DNA of 32,476 bases from Gemmatimonadales bacterium UBA2975. GTDB taxonomy: Bacteria; Gemmatimonadota; Gemmatimonadetes; Longimicrobiales; Gaopeijiaceae. The notes below the pieces were generated by a model. The model did no database searches and was not told the DNA's origin. It worked only from the letters and a program-made list of their open reading frames with translations. The stretch is taken from NCBI GenBank assembly GCA_002348265.1, contig DEAT01000088.1, positions 1 through 32,476 on the forward strand, in the 5' to 3' direction. This document shows positions 32,261-32,476 of the stretch, one piece after another. Each line of letters opens with the position of its first letter. The first letter of the stretch is position 1. The position numbers and the translations under genes were made by a program.

Positions 32261-32476
32261 GAGCTAGTGCCTGTTCGTATCCGATAAACCTTTGTAGAAC
32301 AATGGTTTATCGGCACACGGTTCCTTTGTTGTGGTGCCCGAAATAGAGACGAGTCAGCAATAAGTCAGCAGTTGGGGTCAATTTCTGCGGTGATCGACCG
32401 ACAATTCAGACCCCCAGATTGACGAGTATGTGAGGGATACCCGGTCCATCCTGATGCTTAACAACCGAAATCTTCG
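32261..32476. other. 3' intergenic region with inverted and direct repeats
   Basis: CCGATAAACC (32281-32290) and GGTTTATCGG (32304-32313) form a perfect 10-bp inverted repeat with a 13-nt loop, 20 bases after the rhomboid stop. It may be a terminator or an operator. AGTCAGCA occurs at 32352-32359 and 32363-32370, an 11-bp spacing. GGGGTC (32374-32379) and GACCCC (32409-32414) can pair across 29 bases. No gene is recognisable before the window ends. Confidence 0.45.

Overview
The window looks like chromosomal DNA from a free-living, Gram-negative-type bacterium. Many products carry lipoprotein signals (a Cys after a short hydrophobic segment) or secretion signals. The mix is reminiscent of the phylum Gemmatimonadota: paired M16 peptidases, secreted N-acyl-D-amino-acid deacylase-like amidohydrolases, a sulfocyanin-like lipoprotein and an ECF sigma/anti-sigma pair next to housekeeping genes. 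That placement is inference from recalled gene content and was not checked against a database. I see no insertion sequence, prophage, CRISPR array, rRNA or convincing tRNA.

Layout. 1-940: the 3' part of a gene for a BspA/DUF285-type repeat protein with eleven 25-residue repeats, cut by the window edge. 1019-8092: accessory metabolism, with a Shewanella-like phosphatase lipoprotein, a Tat-exported uroporphyrinogen-decarboxylase-like protein, two paralogous D-aminoacylase-like amidohydrolases, a DinB-fold protein and an FkbM methyltransferase. 8259-12254: a sulfocyanin-like copper lipoprotein, a strong hairpin, a TerC membrane protein, a MarR regulator with a perfect palindrome over its start region, and a secreted M14 peptidase. 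12298-16587: a saccharopine-dehydrogenase-like protein on the minus strand, a plus-strand set (secreted protein, iodotyrosine-deiodinase-like flavoprotein, ArsC-like protein) and a minus-strand aminotransferase. 16821-21865: a compact run of gpmI, a TPR protein and an active/inactive M16 pair. 22186-25459: ECF sigma factor, zinc-finger anti-sigma factor, DNA polymerase III delta subunit (holA) and a SPOR-domain protein. 25466-32260: a DUF4440 lipoprotein (minus strand), mutS, a TonB-C-like lipoprotein, a CBS-type PLP enzyme, ddl and a rhomboid protease.

The most notable item is at 15079-15423. An ArsC/Spx-family gene has an in-frame TGA exactly where the family's catalytic cysteine lies, giving a U-x-x-C motif. 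A hairpin with bacterial-SECIS-like geometry follows at once. Standard gene calling would start at the GTG at 15127 and lose the redox site. I read it as a probable selenoprotein. Selenocysteine machinery lies outside the window, so this remains to be confirmed.

Other points of interest are a MarR palindrome whose centre overlaps a -35-like hexamer with an apparently leaderless start; a -24/-12 (sigma-54-like) promoter ahead of an ECF sigma gene; two genes (holA and the saccharopine-dehydrogenase homologue) whose family N-termini are only reached from CTG codons; and an amidohydrolase whose usual metal-binding HxH reads QxH.
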